Shown: piece after piece, positions 7,715 through 16,991 of the stretch
Layout: every line of letters begins with the position of its first letter
Numbering within the stretch: position 1 is the stretch's first letter
Assembly (NCBI RefSeq): GCF_009936275.1
Contig: NZ_AP019797.1
Location: 2,463,890 to 2,527,889 of the forward strand
Length of the DNA: 64,000 nt
Reading direction: 5' to 3'
Source: Rhodothermus marinus
GTDB lineage: Bacteria; Bacteroidota; Rhodothermia; Rhodothermales; Rhodothermaceae
Made by a program: the position numbers and the translations under genes
Notes under the pieces: generated by a model
Seen by the model: the letters and a program-made list of their open reading frames with translations, nothing else
What the model was told of the DNA's origin: nothing
Databases searched by the model: none

Positions 7715-10171
7715 TTAGTTGTTGAAGCCCTGGCCCAGCGAAAACTGGAAGTACCAGCGCCGCGATCCGTCGTGGCTCTGCGTGGAGATGGGCTGGAATT
7801 CGTCGAAGTTGTAGCCGTAGACCAGCTCGACCATGCCCAGGATGGGCAGGAAGAGCCGCACGCCAAAGCCAGCCGAGCGGAAAAGCTGCGCCGGGTTGTA
7901 GGTGGCAAAGCGATCCCACGTGTTGGCCGCGTCCATGAACAGGTACGGTGCCGCCTGCAGCTGGGGCGTCTGCACGGCCAGCCAGCGTAGCTCCGAAGTG
8001 TACTTGTTCAGGATGCGCCCGCCGACCGGCTCGTTGTTCAGGCGCGGACCGAGTACACCCAGCGGATAGCCCCGCATGTAGACAATGTCCTTCCCGTAGT
8101 AGCCGAAGGCACCCTGCGTGTCGAAGGGCGAGCCGCCCACAATGAAGCGCTGGAAAGCCACCGGATCGCCGGTGATCGAGCCGATGTAGCCAAACTCGGT
8201 GCCGAAGCCCAGCGATACCTTCTTGAACAGCGGCACGTTCCAGCTCGTTTTCAGGCGCCACTTGTGGTACTGTACGAAGTTGCCGAAGGGCAGCGCCACA
8301 TCGACCGACAGGCGCACCAGCGAGCCGGCCGTCGGAAACAGCGGGTTGTCCAGCGAATTGCGCGTCAGTCCCGCCCGCACGGTCACCTCCCGGCTCACCC
8401 CGCGGGGCAGCGTCGAGGTGAAGTTGTCGTTGTTAAAGTACTGAAAACCCAGTCCCAGCGAGCCCGTGAAGTAGTCGTCGGGCCATTTCAGCCGCCGTTC
8501 GTAGAAGACACGACTGGTAAAGGTGGTCAGGTTGCCGATGTTGGTGAAGTACGGATAGTCGCTGAAGCGCGTGTAGTCCAGCGAAAAGCCGACCGGGTTA
8601 GGGCGTCCCCGGAACCATGGCTCGGTAAACGAGATGCCGTAGCTCTGGTAGTAGGTGCCGTTTGTCTGCACGCTCAGCGAGAGCTGCTGCCCGTCGCCCG
8701 AGGGCAACGGTCGCCAGGCCTTTCCGTTGAACAGGTTCTGCGCCGAGAAATTGTTGAGCGTAAAGCGCAGCATGAGGATCAGGCCGAGCTGTCCCCACGT
8801 GCCCGAGAGCTCCAGCTGGTCGCTTCCGACCTCTTCCACTTTGTAGGTCAGATCGACCGTCTTTTTCTCCGGATTGATCTGCACCTCGGGGCCGCTCGCC
8901 AGCGCTTCCTGGTTGAAGTAGTTGAGCTGCGCCAGGCGTCGGATCGACTCCTGAATGGCATCGCGGCTGAACGTCTGCCCGGGAATCGTGTAGAGCTCAC
9001 GTCGGATGACGTGTTCTTTGGTTTTCGTGTTACCGACGATGTTGATCGTGCCGAATTCAAAAACGTCGCCTTCGTACACGTCGAAGTGCAGGTCCAGCGA
9101 ATCACCCCCCACCACGCGGATGGTCGGCTCCGCCCGGAAGAGCATGTAACCCCGGTTCATATAGAGGCTGGAGACGTCCGTGCTACGCTTGTTGCCGTAG
9201 AGGTTCTCTTCCAGTTTCTTCCGGTTGAACGGATCCCCTTTCTTGAAGCCCAGCGCCTCGGTCAGCGCCTCGTCCGAAAACACCGTATTGCCCTCCCACT
9301 CGATGCTCCGGATATAGTAGCGCGGGCCTTCGTGCACGGTGATCTTGACGATCAACTCCGGATCCTCTGTGTTCTCGGCCAGATAGACCGTGTCGTGTAC
9401 GATCCGGGCATCGTAGAAGCCTTTTTCGTTGTAGTAGTCGATGATGGCCTGCAGGTCTTCTTCGAACTTCTCCGGGTCGAAGCGGGCCTTGCGCCAGAAG
9501 CGCCACCAGCTTTTCTGCTTGGTGTGCTTCATTTTGCCCCGGAGCTTGCCGTCGGAGATCTGCTCGTTGCCCTCGAAAATGATCTTGCCGATTTTGACTT
9601 GCTCGCCCCGGTCTACGTCGAAATGCAGGATGACCTCGCCGTTTTCGTTCTCCTCGCGACGCGTGGTGACCTTCGCCAGCAGGTAGCCTTTTTCCTTCAG
9701 GTAGTCCCGGATGATCTGCTCAGAGCGTTCGATGTCGGTCGGACGCACCCGGGCCCCGCGAAACAGCGGCAGCCGCTTGCGCAGCTCTTTCTGGTCGCCC
9801 TTTTTCAGGCCGGAGAAGGTGTAGTCGGCCAGCCGGGGCTCTTCCTGCACGCGGATGGTCAGGTAGACGGCATTGCCTTCCCGCCGCTGCTCCACGATCT
9901 GTACCTGCGAGAACAGACCCAGTCGGTAGACGCCCCGGATCGCCTCGGCCAGCGCCGGATCGCCCGGCAGCGTGAGTTCCTGGCCGATGCGCAGGCCGGC
10001 AGCCTGCCGCACGATGTCTTCAGTGCTTTCGCGACTGACGCCCTCGACTTCCAGTCCCTGCAGCACAACGCGGCTGACGCCGTTGGGCGAGGACGTCTGC
10101 GCACGTGCGACGCCCAGCGTCAGCAGCAATCCGCTACACAGCAGCGCAATGATCCGTTTCACCTGCGGCAT
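7715..10171 (-). CDS. bamA: Outer-membrane protein assembly factor BamA
   Basis: This Omp85-family protein is about 818 aa. It has a signal peptide ending near GVARAQ, then repeated POTRA domains (roughly residues 30-420; e.g. LKKGDQKELRKRLPLFRGA), then a 16-strand beta-barrel with the conserved (V)GSPFDTQGAFGYYG/ MRGYPLG region and a C-terminal strand ending in Phe-x-x (GQGFNN). It folds and inserts outer-membrane proteins. I chose the Met of MPQVKRII because a signal peptide starts there; an earlier Met inside the uppS 3' end is possible. The operon context (uppS before, skp after) is classical. Confidence 0.95.
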   Translation of the reverse strand: MPQVKRIIALLCSGLLLTLGVARAQTSSPNGVSRVVLQGLEVEGVSRESTEDIVRQAAGLRIGQELTLPGDPALAEAIRGVYRLGLFSQVQIVEQRREGNAVYLTIRVQEEPRLADYTFSGLKKGDQKELRKRLPLFRGARVRPTDIERSEQIIRDYLKEKGYLLAKVTTRREENENGEVILHFDVDRGEQVKIGKIIFEGNEQISDGKLRGKMKHTKQKSWWRFWRKARFDPEKFEEDLQAIIDYYNEKGFYDARIVHDTVYLAENTEDPELIVKITVHEGPRYYIRSIEWEGNTVFSDEALTEALGFKKGDPFNRKKLEENLYGNKRSTDVSSLYMNRGYMLFRAEPTIRVVGGDSLDLHFDVYEGDVFEFGTINIVGNTKTKEHVIRRELYTIPGQTFSRDAIQESIRRLAQLNYFNQEALASGPEVQINPEKKTVDLTYKVEEVGSDQLELSGTWGQLGLILMLRFTLNNFSAQNLFNGKAWRPLPSGDGQQLSLSVQTNGTYYQSYGISFTEPWFRGRPNPVGFSLDYTRFSDYPYFTNIGNLTTFTSRVFYERRLKWPDDYFTGSLGLGFQYFNNDNFTSTLPRGVSREVTVRAGLTRNSLDNPLFPTAGSLVRLSVDVALPFGNFVQYHKWRLKTSWNVPLFKKVSLGFGTEFGYIGSITGDPVAFQRFIVGGSPFDTQGAFGYYGKDIVYMRGYPLGVLGPRLNNEPVGGRILNKYTSELRWLAVQTPQLQAAPYLFMDAANTWDRFATYNPAQLFRSAGFGVRLFLPILGMVELVYGYNFDEFQPISTQSHDGSRRWYFQFSLGQGFNN

Positions 10172-10211
10172 GACGGCGTCTGCGAAAAGTGCCTGTCTCC
10201 TGTTTAACGTT

Positions 10212-11087
10212 TTATTCAGTACCATTCGTATCCGAGGTATAGATGCGGCCAAACCGTCGCTCGCGATTTTGAAAGCTGCGGATGGCCTCGTAGAGCTGGC
10301 GCCGCCGGAAAGCGGGCCAGTAGATGTCCGTGATGTAGAGTTCGGTGTAGGCGATCTGCCAGAGCAGGAAGTTGGATACGCGAAATTCGCCGCCTGTCCG
10401 GATCAGCAGGTCGGGATCGGGCAGTCCGGCACTGGGCAATGCGGCGGCGAACGTCGCCTCGTCGATGTCCTCAGGGCGGAGCGTGCCTTCCTGCACGCGG
10501 CGGGCAAGGGTGCGGACGGCCTGCAGGATTTCCCAGCGGCCGCTGTAGGAAAGCGCCAGCGTCAGCACCAGCCGGTCGTTGCGGGCCGTCTCCTGCATGG
10601 CCTGTTCCAGCTCGACCTGGCACACCGGCGGAAGCTGCGCCACATCACCCACCACGCGCAACTGCACGCCGTTTTCCAGCAGCGCCTTTTTCTCCCGGCG
10701 AATCGTTTTCACCAGGAGTTGCATGAGCGCGTTGACCTCGGAGGCCGGCCGTTGCCAGTTTTCCGTGCTGAAGGTGTAGAGCGTCAGATACGGAATCCCG
10801 AGCTGGGCACAGGCCTCCGTGATGTCGCGCACCGACTCGACGCCTTCATAGTGGCCGACCACGCGCCGCTTGCCCTGCTGCTGGGCCCAGCGACCGTTCC
10901 CGTCCATGATGATGGCGATATGGACGGGCAGGGGTCCTCGTTGCCGGAGCTCCTCCTGCAGCGCCCGGTCTTCCTCGGTCTGCACCTTCCCCGTGATGGT
11001 CACCGGGTCGGCCGTGTTCGTCGTACTGCGCACGTCTTTCTGGTCCGGTTTCTCCGGGTTAAACCCCTTACAGTCGCAATAGATCAT
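10212..11087 (-). CDS. uppS: Undecaprenyl diphosphate synthase (cis-prenyltransferase)
   Basis: It makes the C55 lipid carrier for peptidoglycan and polysaccharide export. Diagnostic motifs are IIMDGNGRWAQQQGKRR (catalytic Asp), YLTLYTFSTENWQRP and DLLIRTGGEFRVSNFLLWQ. The stated frame gives 291 aa, longer than the usual 240-255. The first 40 residues are not conserved, so a GTG within PVTITGKVQ is a realistic alternative start. The stated start lies inside the 3' end of rseP, implying translational coupling. Confidence 0.93.
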   Translation of the reverse strand: MIYCDCKGFNPEKPDQKDVRSTTNTADPVTITGKVQTEEDRALQEELRQRGPLPVHIAIIMDGNGRWAQQQGKRRVVGHYEGVESVRDITEACAQLGIPYLTLYTFSTENWQRPASEVNALMQLLVKTIRREKKALLENGVQLRVVGDVAQLPPVCQVELEQAMQETARNDRLVLTLALSYSGRWEILQAVRTLARRVQEGTLRPEDIDEATFAAALPSAGLPDPDLLIRTGGEFRVSNFLLWQIAYTELYITDIYWPAFRRRQLYEAIRSFQNRERRFGRIYTSDTNGTE

Positions 11088-12477
11088 TCAGGATCACAAA
11101 TGCCATGAAGGCGATCAGCAGGATCATGCCCACCTGCTGCAGGGCCAGCCGCACCCGCACCGAGGGCTCCCGACGCGCAACTGCCTCGTAGAGCAGGAAC
11201 AGCAGATGCCCGCCATCCAGCGCCGGCACCGGCAGGATGTTCACGATGGCAAGCGTGATCGACAGCACCGCCACGATATTCCAGAAGGCACGCGCGCCTG
11301 CCTCAGCCGCCTCCTTGGTGACCTTCGCAATCATGATCGGTCCGCCCACGTTCTCCCGGAAACTCTCCTGCCCGGTCACCATGCGGCGGAGGCTGGTCAG
11401 GATCACCCGCGTGTGCGTCCAGGTCTCCTCCACTCCGGCCAGCAGCGCCGACCCGATCCCGTACCGCACGCGCTGCACGCCGAAGTACTCCATGAGCAAC
11501 TGCGGCGTGGGCGCGGCAATGCCCAGAAAGTAACGGTTGGCCTCGGGATCGTAGTATGGCTGAATTGTCGCTTCATAAACGACCCCGTCGGGACGACGCG
11601 CTACCAGAACGGCGTCTTCAGGCACGGCGGCGCTGGTGTCGGGCCGCAGCCAGCGCACACGCATGGGCCGGTCGCCCCGCTGCTGCACCACCTCGACCAG
11701 TTCGTTCCAGAAACCGATGGCGACCGAGTCGATCGCCAGGATGCGGTCGCCCGGCCGTAGCCCTGCCTTTGCAGCCGGCGAACCTTCCAGCACCCCGCCC
11801 ACCAGCGGCGGATCGACCGAGATGCCCAGCATACCGCCCCGGCGACTGAGCTGCGTCATCAGGTCCGGCGGTCCAGTAAACGTCAGCGTATCGCCATTCC
11901 GCACGACGGTGATCGTGAACGGATCGGCCAGCAGCGCCTCCAGGTTGCGCAGGTCGCCGTAGCGCTTGAGTGGCCGTCCGTTCACCGCTACGATATGGTC
12001 GCCCGTGCGCAGCCCCATCTCGTAGGCCAGCGACCCTTCGGCCACATAAACGGCCTGCACGTTCTCGGCGGGGATGTACAGCTCACCGTAGGCCAGCTTC
12101 AGCCCGGCAAAAATGAGCGCGGCCAGCAAAATGTTGAAAAGCACGCCGCCCGAAATGACCAGCATCCGCTGCCAGAGGGGCTTGGCGCGAAACTCCCAGG
12201 GCTCGGGCGGCCGGTTGACGAACTCGGTATCCAGATTCTCGTCGATCAGCCCGGCAATCTTCACGTAGCCGCCCAGCGGTGTGGCCCCGATCACGTATTC
12301 CGTCTCGCCCCGACGCCAGCTGAAGATCTTCGGGGGGAAGCCAATGGAAAACTTCTCGACCCGCATGCCGAAGAGCCGGGCAAAGAGGAAGTGGCCCATC
12401 TCGTGCGTAAACACGAGAATCATGATGGCCAGGACCACCCAGAAGACGTAGGTCAGCAGGTTCAGCACGCTCTCCAT
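11068..12477 (-). CDS. rseP: RIP metalloprotease RseP/EcfE (site-2 protease)
   Basis: This polytopic inner-membrane zinc protease of 469 aa cuts anti-sigma factors and signal peptides inside the membrane. Zinc motif HEMGH is at residues 25-29 in the first membrane helix, and the third ligand is in NILPVPALDGGHLLF near the C-terminus. Two PDZ-like domains are seen around TGDHIVAVNGRPL and RPGDRILAIDS. The start was set at MESVLNLL, which places the first helix correctly. It follows dxr with a short gap and overlaps uppS. Confidence 0.95.
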   Translation of the reverse strand: MESVLNLLTYVFWVVLAIMILVFTHEMGHFLFARLFGMRVEKFSIGFPPKIFSWRRGETEYVIGATPLGGYVKIAGLIDENLDTEFVNRPPEPWEFRAKPLWQRMLVISGGVLFNILLAALIFAGLKLAYGELYIPAENVQAVYVAEGSLAYEMGLRTGDHIVAVNGRPLKRYGDLRNLEALLADPFTITVVRNGDTLTFTGPPDLMTQLSRRGGMLGISVDPPLVGGVLEGSPAAKAGLRPGDRILAIDSVAIGFWNELVEVVQQRGDRPMRVRWLRPDTSAAVPEDAVLVARRPDGVVYEATIQPYYDPEANRYFLGIAAPTPQLLMEYFGVQRVRYGIGSALLAGVEETWTHTRVILTSLRRMVTGQESFRENVGGPIMIAKVTKEAAEAGARAFWNIVAVLSITLAIVNILPVPALDGGHLLFLLYEAVARREPSVRVRLALQQVGMILLIAFMAFVILNDLLRL

Positions 12478-12518
12478 GGATTTGCTGCAAGCGCCTCCAA
12501 TTTCGGGATTGCCCGCCT

Positions 12519-13733
12519 TCAATGGGCGGCCACACCGGCGAGTTCCTGCACGTACCGCCGCGCCCTGCGGTCGGCTTCCTGCAGGTGTTCGTAGGAGGGC
12601 ACCGGTTCGGGTTCGCTCAGGTGTTCCAGGGCCGCCTCAACCAGTCGCGCTATGTCGGTAAAGCGGATCTGTTCCTGTAGAAAGAGCTGGACGGCCTGCT
12701 CGTTGGCCGCGTTGAGCACGGCCGGCGCCGTACCGCCCCGACGCAGCGCCTCGTAGGCCAGCGGCAGGCAGGGAAAGCGTTCCGGGTCGGGCGCCTCGAA
12801 GTCGAGCCGGCCCAGCTGCACCCAGTCGATGCGCTCGTGCGGGGCCTCCCAGCGTTCGGGATAGCTCAGCGCGTACTGGATGGGCAGCCGCATGTCGGGC
12901 ACGCCGAGCTGCGCCTTCGTCGAGCCGTCGACAAAGGTGACCATCGAATGAATGATCGACTGAGGATGCACGAGCACCTGGATGCGCTCGGCCGGTAGCT
13001 CGAAGAGCCAGTGCGCCTCGATGACCTCCAGCCCTTTGTTCATCATGGTGGCCGAATCGACCGTCACCTTGGCGCCCATCGACCAGTTCGGGTGGCAGAG
13101 CGCCTCGTCCGGTGTGATCCGGTCGAACGTCTCCAGCGGCCGCGTCCGAAACGGCCCGCCTGAGGCCGTCAGGATCAATGCTTCGACCGAAGCCGGTTCC
13201 TCCCCGACCAGACACTGAAAAATGGCCGAATGCTCGCTGTCGATCGGAATCAGCGTGCCCCCGTGCCGACGCAAGGCTTCGCGCACCAGCGCCCCACCGG
13301 CCACCAGCGTCTCCTTGTTGGCCAGCGCCACCTGCTTACCGGCTTCCAGCGCCGCCAGCACCGGACGCAGCCCGGCAAAACCGACAAGCGCCGCCACCAC
13401 CACGTCCACGTCCGGCCGCTGCACGCAGGCGCAGAGTCCCTCCTCCCCCTGCAATACTTCGATCCCTGTGCCGGCCAGTGCCTCCCGGAGCTGCCGGTAG
13501 CCCTCCGGATCGTCGATCACCACACAGGCCGGACGAAATTCCTGGGCCTGCTGAAGCAGACGTGCCGCGTTGCGACGGGCCGTCAGGACCTGCACCGAGA
13601 GCCGATCCGGGAAAAGCCGCACGATGTCGAGCGTCTGCGTGCCGATTGAACCCGTCGCGCCCAGCACGGCCAGCCGACGGGGCGCAGCAACAGGCGACGA
13701 CGCCGTCTCGGAGGTTTCCTGCACGGGCTGCAT
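12519..13733 (-). CDS. dxr: 1-deoxy-D-xylulose-5-phosphate reductoisomerase
   Basis: This 404-aa enzyme is the NADPH-dependent second step of the MEP isoprenoid pathway. Motifs are GATGSIGTQTLDIV (NADPH binding), ALANKETLVAGG, PIDSEHSAIFQC (metal ligands) and SMGAKVTVDSATMMNKG. About 18 non-conserved residues precede the Rossmann motif, consistent with the chosen ATG. It leads the minus-strand operon dxr-rseP-uppS-bamA-skp-skp, tying isoprenoid precursor supply to undecaprenyl lipid synthesis. Confidence 0.97.
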   Translation of the reverse strand: MQPVQETSETASSPVAAPRRLAVLGATGSIGTQTLDIVRLFPDRLSVQVLTARRNAARLLQQAQEFRPACVVIDDPEGYRQLREALAGTGIEVLQGEEGLCACVQRPDVDVVVAALVGFAGLRPVLAALEAGKQVALANKETLVAGGALVREALRRHGGTLIPIDSEHSAIFQCLVGEEPASVEALILTASGGPFRTRPLETFDRITPDEALCHPNWSMGAKVTVDSATMMNKGLEVIEAHWLFELPAERIQVLVHPQSIIHSMVTFVDGSTKAQLGVPDMRLPIQYALSYPERWEAPHERIDWVQLGRLDFEAPDPERFPCLPLAYEALRRGGTAPAVLNAANEQAVQLFLQEQIRFTDIARLVEAALEHLSEPEPVPSYEHLQEADRRARRYVQELAGVAAH

Positions 13734-13813
13734 GGTTGTTGGAAACGAATCCGGGCGCTCTCTGTACGACGAAGGGTTGCGTTTTGCTTCCGGCCTAAAA
13801 ACTTTCCGCCTGT

Positions 13814-15637
13814 ATGCGCCGACGTCCTGCGCGCACGTTTTGTCTGGCCGCGTTGCTGCTGGCGCTGAGCACTCCGTCCCGTGCGCAGGCGCCCGACAGC
13901 CTGCTCATGGCACGCTACCGCACTGCCGAACAACTGCTCCGCAGCGGCCAGTACCAGCAGGCCCTCCCTTTGCTGGAGTCGCTCTACCGGGAGCGCTCCG
14001 ATGTTTACGTTTTCTACGACCGGCTCAAGCAGGTCTACGAAAATCTCAAGCGCTACGACGATGCGTTGCGCCTGATCGAATCGCGGCTGGATGCGCGCGC
14101 GCCCAATCCGGCGCTGCTGGCCGAAAAGGGCCGGCTGCTCTACCTGAAAGGCGACGAAGCAGGTGCAGAAGCAGCCTGGGAAGCGGCCATCCAGGCGGCC
14201 CCGCAGCAGAGCGGCACCTACCGCGTGGTCTACCAGACGCTGCTCGAGCTGCGACGCTTCGACGAGGCCATTCGCGTACTGGAACGCGCCCGGCGCACGC
14301 TTTCCAACCCCTCGGTATTCCTGCTGGACCTGGCCTACCTCTACAGTCTCGATGGCCGCTACGAGGAGGCCATGGAGTCTTACCGGGAATTTCTGCAGCA
14401 GGACGCCCGCCGGCTGGGCTTCGTGCAGACGCGCCTGGAGCCGTTCATGGACGAAGCGGCCGCCCGCGAGGCCGGCATTGCCGTCTTCGAGCGGGCCGTC
14501 CGCCGCGAGCCGCTAAACCCGGCCTTTCGCCAGATGCTGGCCTGGCTCTACCTGCGCAACGGCGACTACGACCGGGCGCTGGACGTGTACCGGGCGCTGG
14601 ATCGGCTGCAACAGGCGCAGGGCCAGCTTCTGCTGCAATTCGCCCTGCAGGCCCGTGACGCAGGCGCCCTCGACGCAGCCCGCACCGCGCTGGAGGACAT
14701 CCTGCAACAATCCAGTACTTCCATACTTCCGGAGGCGCACTACGAGCTGGGCCGCCTCTACGAGCAGCAGGCGCACGATGGCGACACGACGGCCGCCCGC
14801 CTGGCCCGGCGCATGTACCGGGATTTCCTGGCCGCCTTCCCCGGCCATCCGCTCGTTCCGGACGCCCTCTACCGGCTGGCGCGACTGGAGCTGGACGTGC
14901 TGCATCATCCGCAGGCCGCCGACTCGCTCCTGGCGGTGCTGCTGGACCGCTACGCCGACCACGAAGTGGCCTGGCAGGCCCGCTTCGATCAGGGTCGGCT
15001 GGCGCTGCAGACCGGCGACCTGAGCGCCGCGCGCCTGGCCTTCCTGCGGCTGCTCGACGAGCGCCGCACCGGCCCGCTGGCCGAAGCCGCCCGCTACCAG
15101 CTCGCACTGCTCGACTTCTACGACGGCGCCTTCGAAGCGGCCCTTGCGCAGCTCGACATCCTCGTCGAAGATGCCGCCTCCGACGTGGCCAACGATGCGC
15201 TGGCGCTCCGGCTGCTCATCCAGGAAAACCGCGGCCCGGACTCGCTCGACACCCCGCTCCGGCGCTACGCACAGGCCCGACTCCTGATGGCCCAGAACCG
15301 ACCCGAAGCAGCGCTCGATTCGCTGAACGTGCTGCAACAGGACGTGGGCATGCACCCGATCGCCGACGACGTGACGCTGCTGCGGGCCCGCCTGCTCCGC
15401 CGGCTGGGCCGCCCGACCGAAGCCCTCGCACTCCTGCTCGAGTTCCCCCTGCGTTACCCTCGAAGCCCGCTGCGCGATCAGAGCCTCTACGAGGCGGCCC
15501 GCATCCAGGAAGAGGACCTGCGCGACCATGCGGCCGCTATCGACACCTATACGCGCCTGCTGACGGAATTTCCTGGATCGCCCCTGATTCCCGAAGTACG
15601 TACGCGCATTCGCAACCTTCGTGGAGAAGACGCCTGA
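13814..15637 (+). CDS. Exported TPR-repeat protein
   Basis: This 607-aa protein has a signal peptide (RTFCLAALLLALSTPSRAQA) and then tetratricopeptide repeats over almost its whole length, visible as recurring A-xx-Y / L-xx-LxxxP spacing (e.g. YDDALRLIESRLDA, DYDRALDVYRALD, HAAAIDTYTRLLTEFPGSP). TPR domains mediate protein-protein contacts. The C-terminal repeats resemble YbgF/BamD-type tails. The partner is unknown; a periplasmic scaffold linked to cell-envelope assembly is plausible from the divergent dxr operon. It leads a long plus-strand run and sits 5 bp before the next gene. Confidence 0.85.
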   Translation: MRRRPARTFCLAALLLALSTPSRAQAPDSLLMARYRTAEQLLRSGQYQQALPLLESLYRERSDVYVFYDRLKQVYENLKRYDDALRLIESRLDARAPNPALLAEKGRLLYLKGDEAGAEAAWEAAIQAAPQQSGTYRVVYQTLLELRRFDEAIRVLERARRTLSNPSVFLLDLAYLYSLDGRYEEAMESYREFLQQDARRLGFVQTRLEPFMDEAAAREAGIAVFERAVRREPLNPAFRQMLAWLYLRNGDYDRALDVYRALDRLQQAQGQLLLQFALQARDAGALDAARTALEDILQQSSTSILPEAHYELGRLYEQQAHDGDTTAARLARRMYRDFLAAFPGHPLVPDALYRLARLELDVLHHPQAADSLLAVLLDRYADHEVAWQARFDQGRLALQTGDLSAARLAFLRLLDERRTGPLAEAARYQLALLDFYDGAFEAALAQLDILVEDAASDVANDALALRLLIQENRGPDSLDTPLRRYAQARLLMAQNRPEAALDSLNVLQQDVGMHPIADDVTLLRARLLRRLGRPTEALALLLEFPLRYPRSPLRDQSLYEAARIQEEDLRDHAAAIDTYTRLLTEFPGSPLIPEVRTRIRNLRGEDA

Positions 15638-15642
15638 ACGCC

Positions 15643-16899
15643 ATGCGACGCTGGATGCTGCTGCTGGTCTGGTGGCTGGCCGCCCCTGCTGCGGCCCAGC
15701 AGATTCTCATTCCCATGGACGCCTACCAGACCGACCACCTGAAGGCCTACGGCGTGGCCTACTGGGCGCTGAGCCAGGGTGTTGACGTGGACTGGCTGCT
15801 TAACTACCGGGGCGGTGCCTTTCTACTGCAGGATTTTCCCGGCCTGCAGGCCGAACTGCGCATCCGCGGCGTGGCCTTCGAGGCGATCGACGACGCCACA
15901 GCCGCCCGCATCCTGGCCGAAGTCGAGGCCGAAGACCGCAACACGGCCGTCGTCCGCCTCGAAAAAGCCCCGCGCATCGCCGTTTATGCGCCCCCCTATG
16001 CCCAGCCCTGGGACGATGCCGTCATGCTGGCCCTCAATTACGCCGAGGTGCCCTACGATCGCATCTACGACGACGAAGTGCTGAGCGGCGAGCTGGAAAA
16101 ATACGACTGGCTCCACCTGCACCACGAGGACTTCACCGGCCAGTTCGGCAAGTTCATTCAGTACCGGCACATGCCCTGGTACGTCGAGCAGCAGCGCCAG
16201 GACGAGGCCACCGCCCGCAAACACGGCTTCCGCAAGGTCAGCCAGCTCAAACTGGCCGTGGCCCAGGCCATCCGCGAGTACGTGCGGCGCGGCGGCTTTC
16301 TGTTTGCCATGTGCTCGGGCACCGACACGTTCGACATCGCGCTGGCCGCCCACAACACCGACATCGTGCCGGCCGAGTACGACGGCGATCCTGTCGACCC
16401 CGACGCGCTGCAGAAGCTCGACTACAGCCAGACACTTGCTTTCACGAACTTCACGCCCGTGTTCAACCCCTACGAGTACGAACACTCCGACATCGACGTG
16501 GGCCCGCCTCCGCCTCAGCTGCGCGACCCGGCGCTCGACTACTTCACGCTGCACGAGTTCAGCGCCAAGTGGGACCCCGTCCCCACCATGCTCACTCAGA
16601 ACCACGTGGCCACGATCAAAGGCTTCATCGGTCAGACCACCGCGTTCCGGAAGTCGCTCATCAAGCCTGAAGTGGTCATCCTGGCCGAGGCGCCCGGTCG
16701 TGACGAGGTCAAGTACCTGTACGGTCCCTTCGGACAGGGCTTTTTCACCTTCTACGCGGGCCACGATCCGGAAGACTACCAGCACTTCGTGGGCGATCCG
16801 CCTACCGACCTGAGCCTGCACAAAAATTCCCCCGGCTACCGGCTCATTCTGAACAACATCCTGTTTCCGGCCGCCCGCAAGCAGAAACGAAAGACCTGA
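15643..16899 (+). CDS. Exported 'asparagine synthetase B'-like conserved protein
   Basis: This 418-aa protein starts with a signal peptide (MLLLVWWLAAPAAAQQ) followed by ILIPMDAYQTDHLKAYGVAY and VDWLLNYRGGAFL. In Bacteroidota, proteins with this start are often labelled asparagine synthetase B, but I see none of the AsnB motifs (no N-terminal Cys nucleophile, no PP-loop SGGxDS). The middle (RRGGFLFAMCSGTDTFDIAL) looks like the nucleophile elbow of a class I glutamine-amidotransferase-like fold, also used by ThuA-type and intracellular-protease-type proteins. It is exported, so cytosolic asparagine synthesis is unlikely. Function unknown. Confidence 0.8.
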   Translation: MRRWMLLLVWWLAAPAAAQQILIPMDAYQTDHLKAYGVAYWALSQGVDVDWLLNYRGGAFLLQDFPGLQAELRIRGVAFEAIDDATAARILAEVEAEDRNTAVVRLEKAPRIAVYAPPYAQPWDDAVMLALNYAEVPYDRIYDDEVLSGELEKYDWLHLHHEDFTGQFGKFIQYRHMPWYVEQQRQDEATARKHGFRKVSQLKLAVAQAIREYVRRGGFLFAMCSGTDTFDIALAAHNTDIVPAEYDGDPVDPDALQKLDYSQTLAFTNFTPVFNPYEYEHSDIDVGPPPPQLRDPALDYFTLHEFSAKWDPVPTMLTQNHVATIKGFIGQTTAFRKSLIKPEVVILAEAPGRDEVKYLYGPFGQGFFTFYAGHDPEDYQHFVGDPPTDLSLHKNSPGYRLILNNILFPAARKQKRKT

Positions 16900-16991
16900 T
16901 TTTTCCGCGCCTTTCAAACGTGCCCCCTTGTGTAACAGGCGCAGGAATGCAGAACTTTGCGCGTCCCGACCACGAACGCGGAGCAACGACC

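Noticed and set aside
8264..10207. 647-codon open frame antisense to bamA
   Set aside because: Composition is typical of a GC-rich shadow frame (runs of Val-Asp-Leu, His-rich), with no family resemblance or ribosome site, while the opposite strand encodes a clear BamA.
15643..16899. Asparagine synthetase
   Set aside because: The usual label for this family is not supported: no N-terminal Cys amidotransferase start, no ATP-pyrophosphatase loop, and a signal peptide is present.
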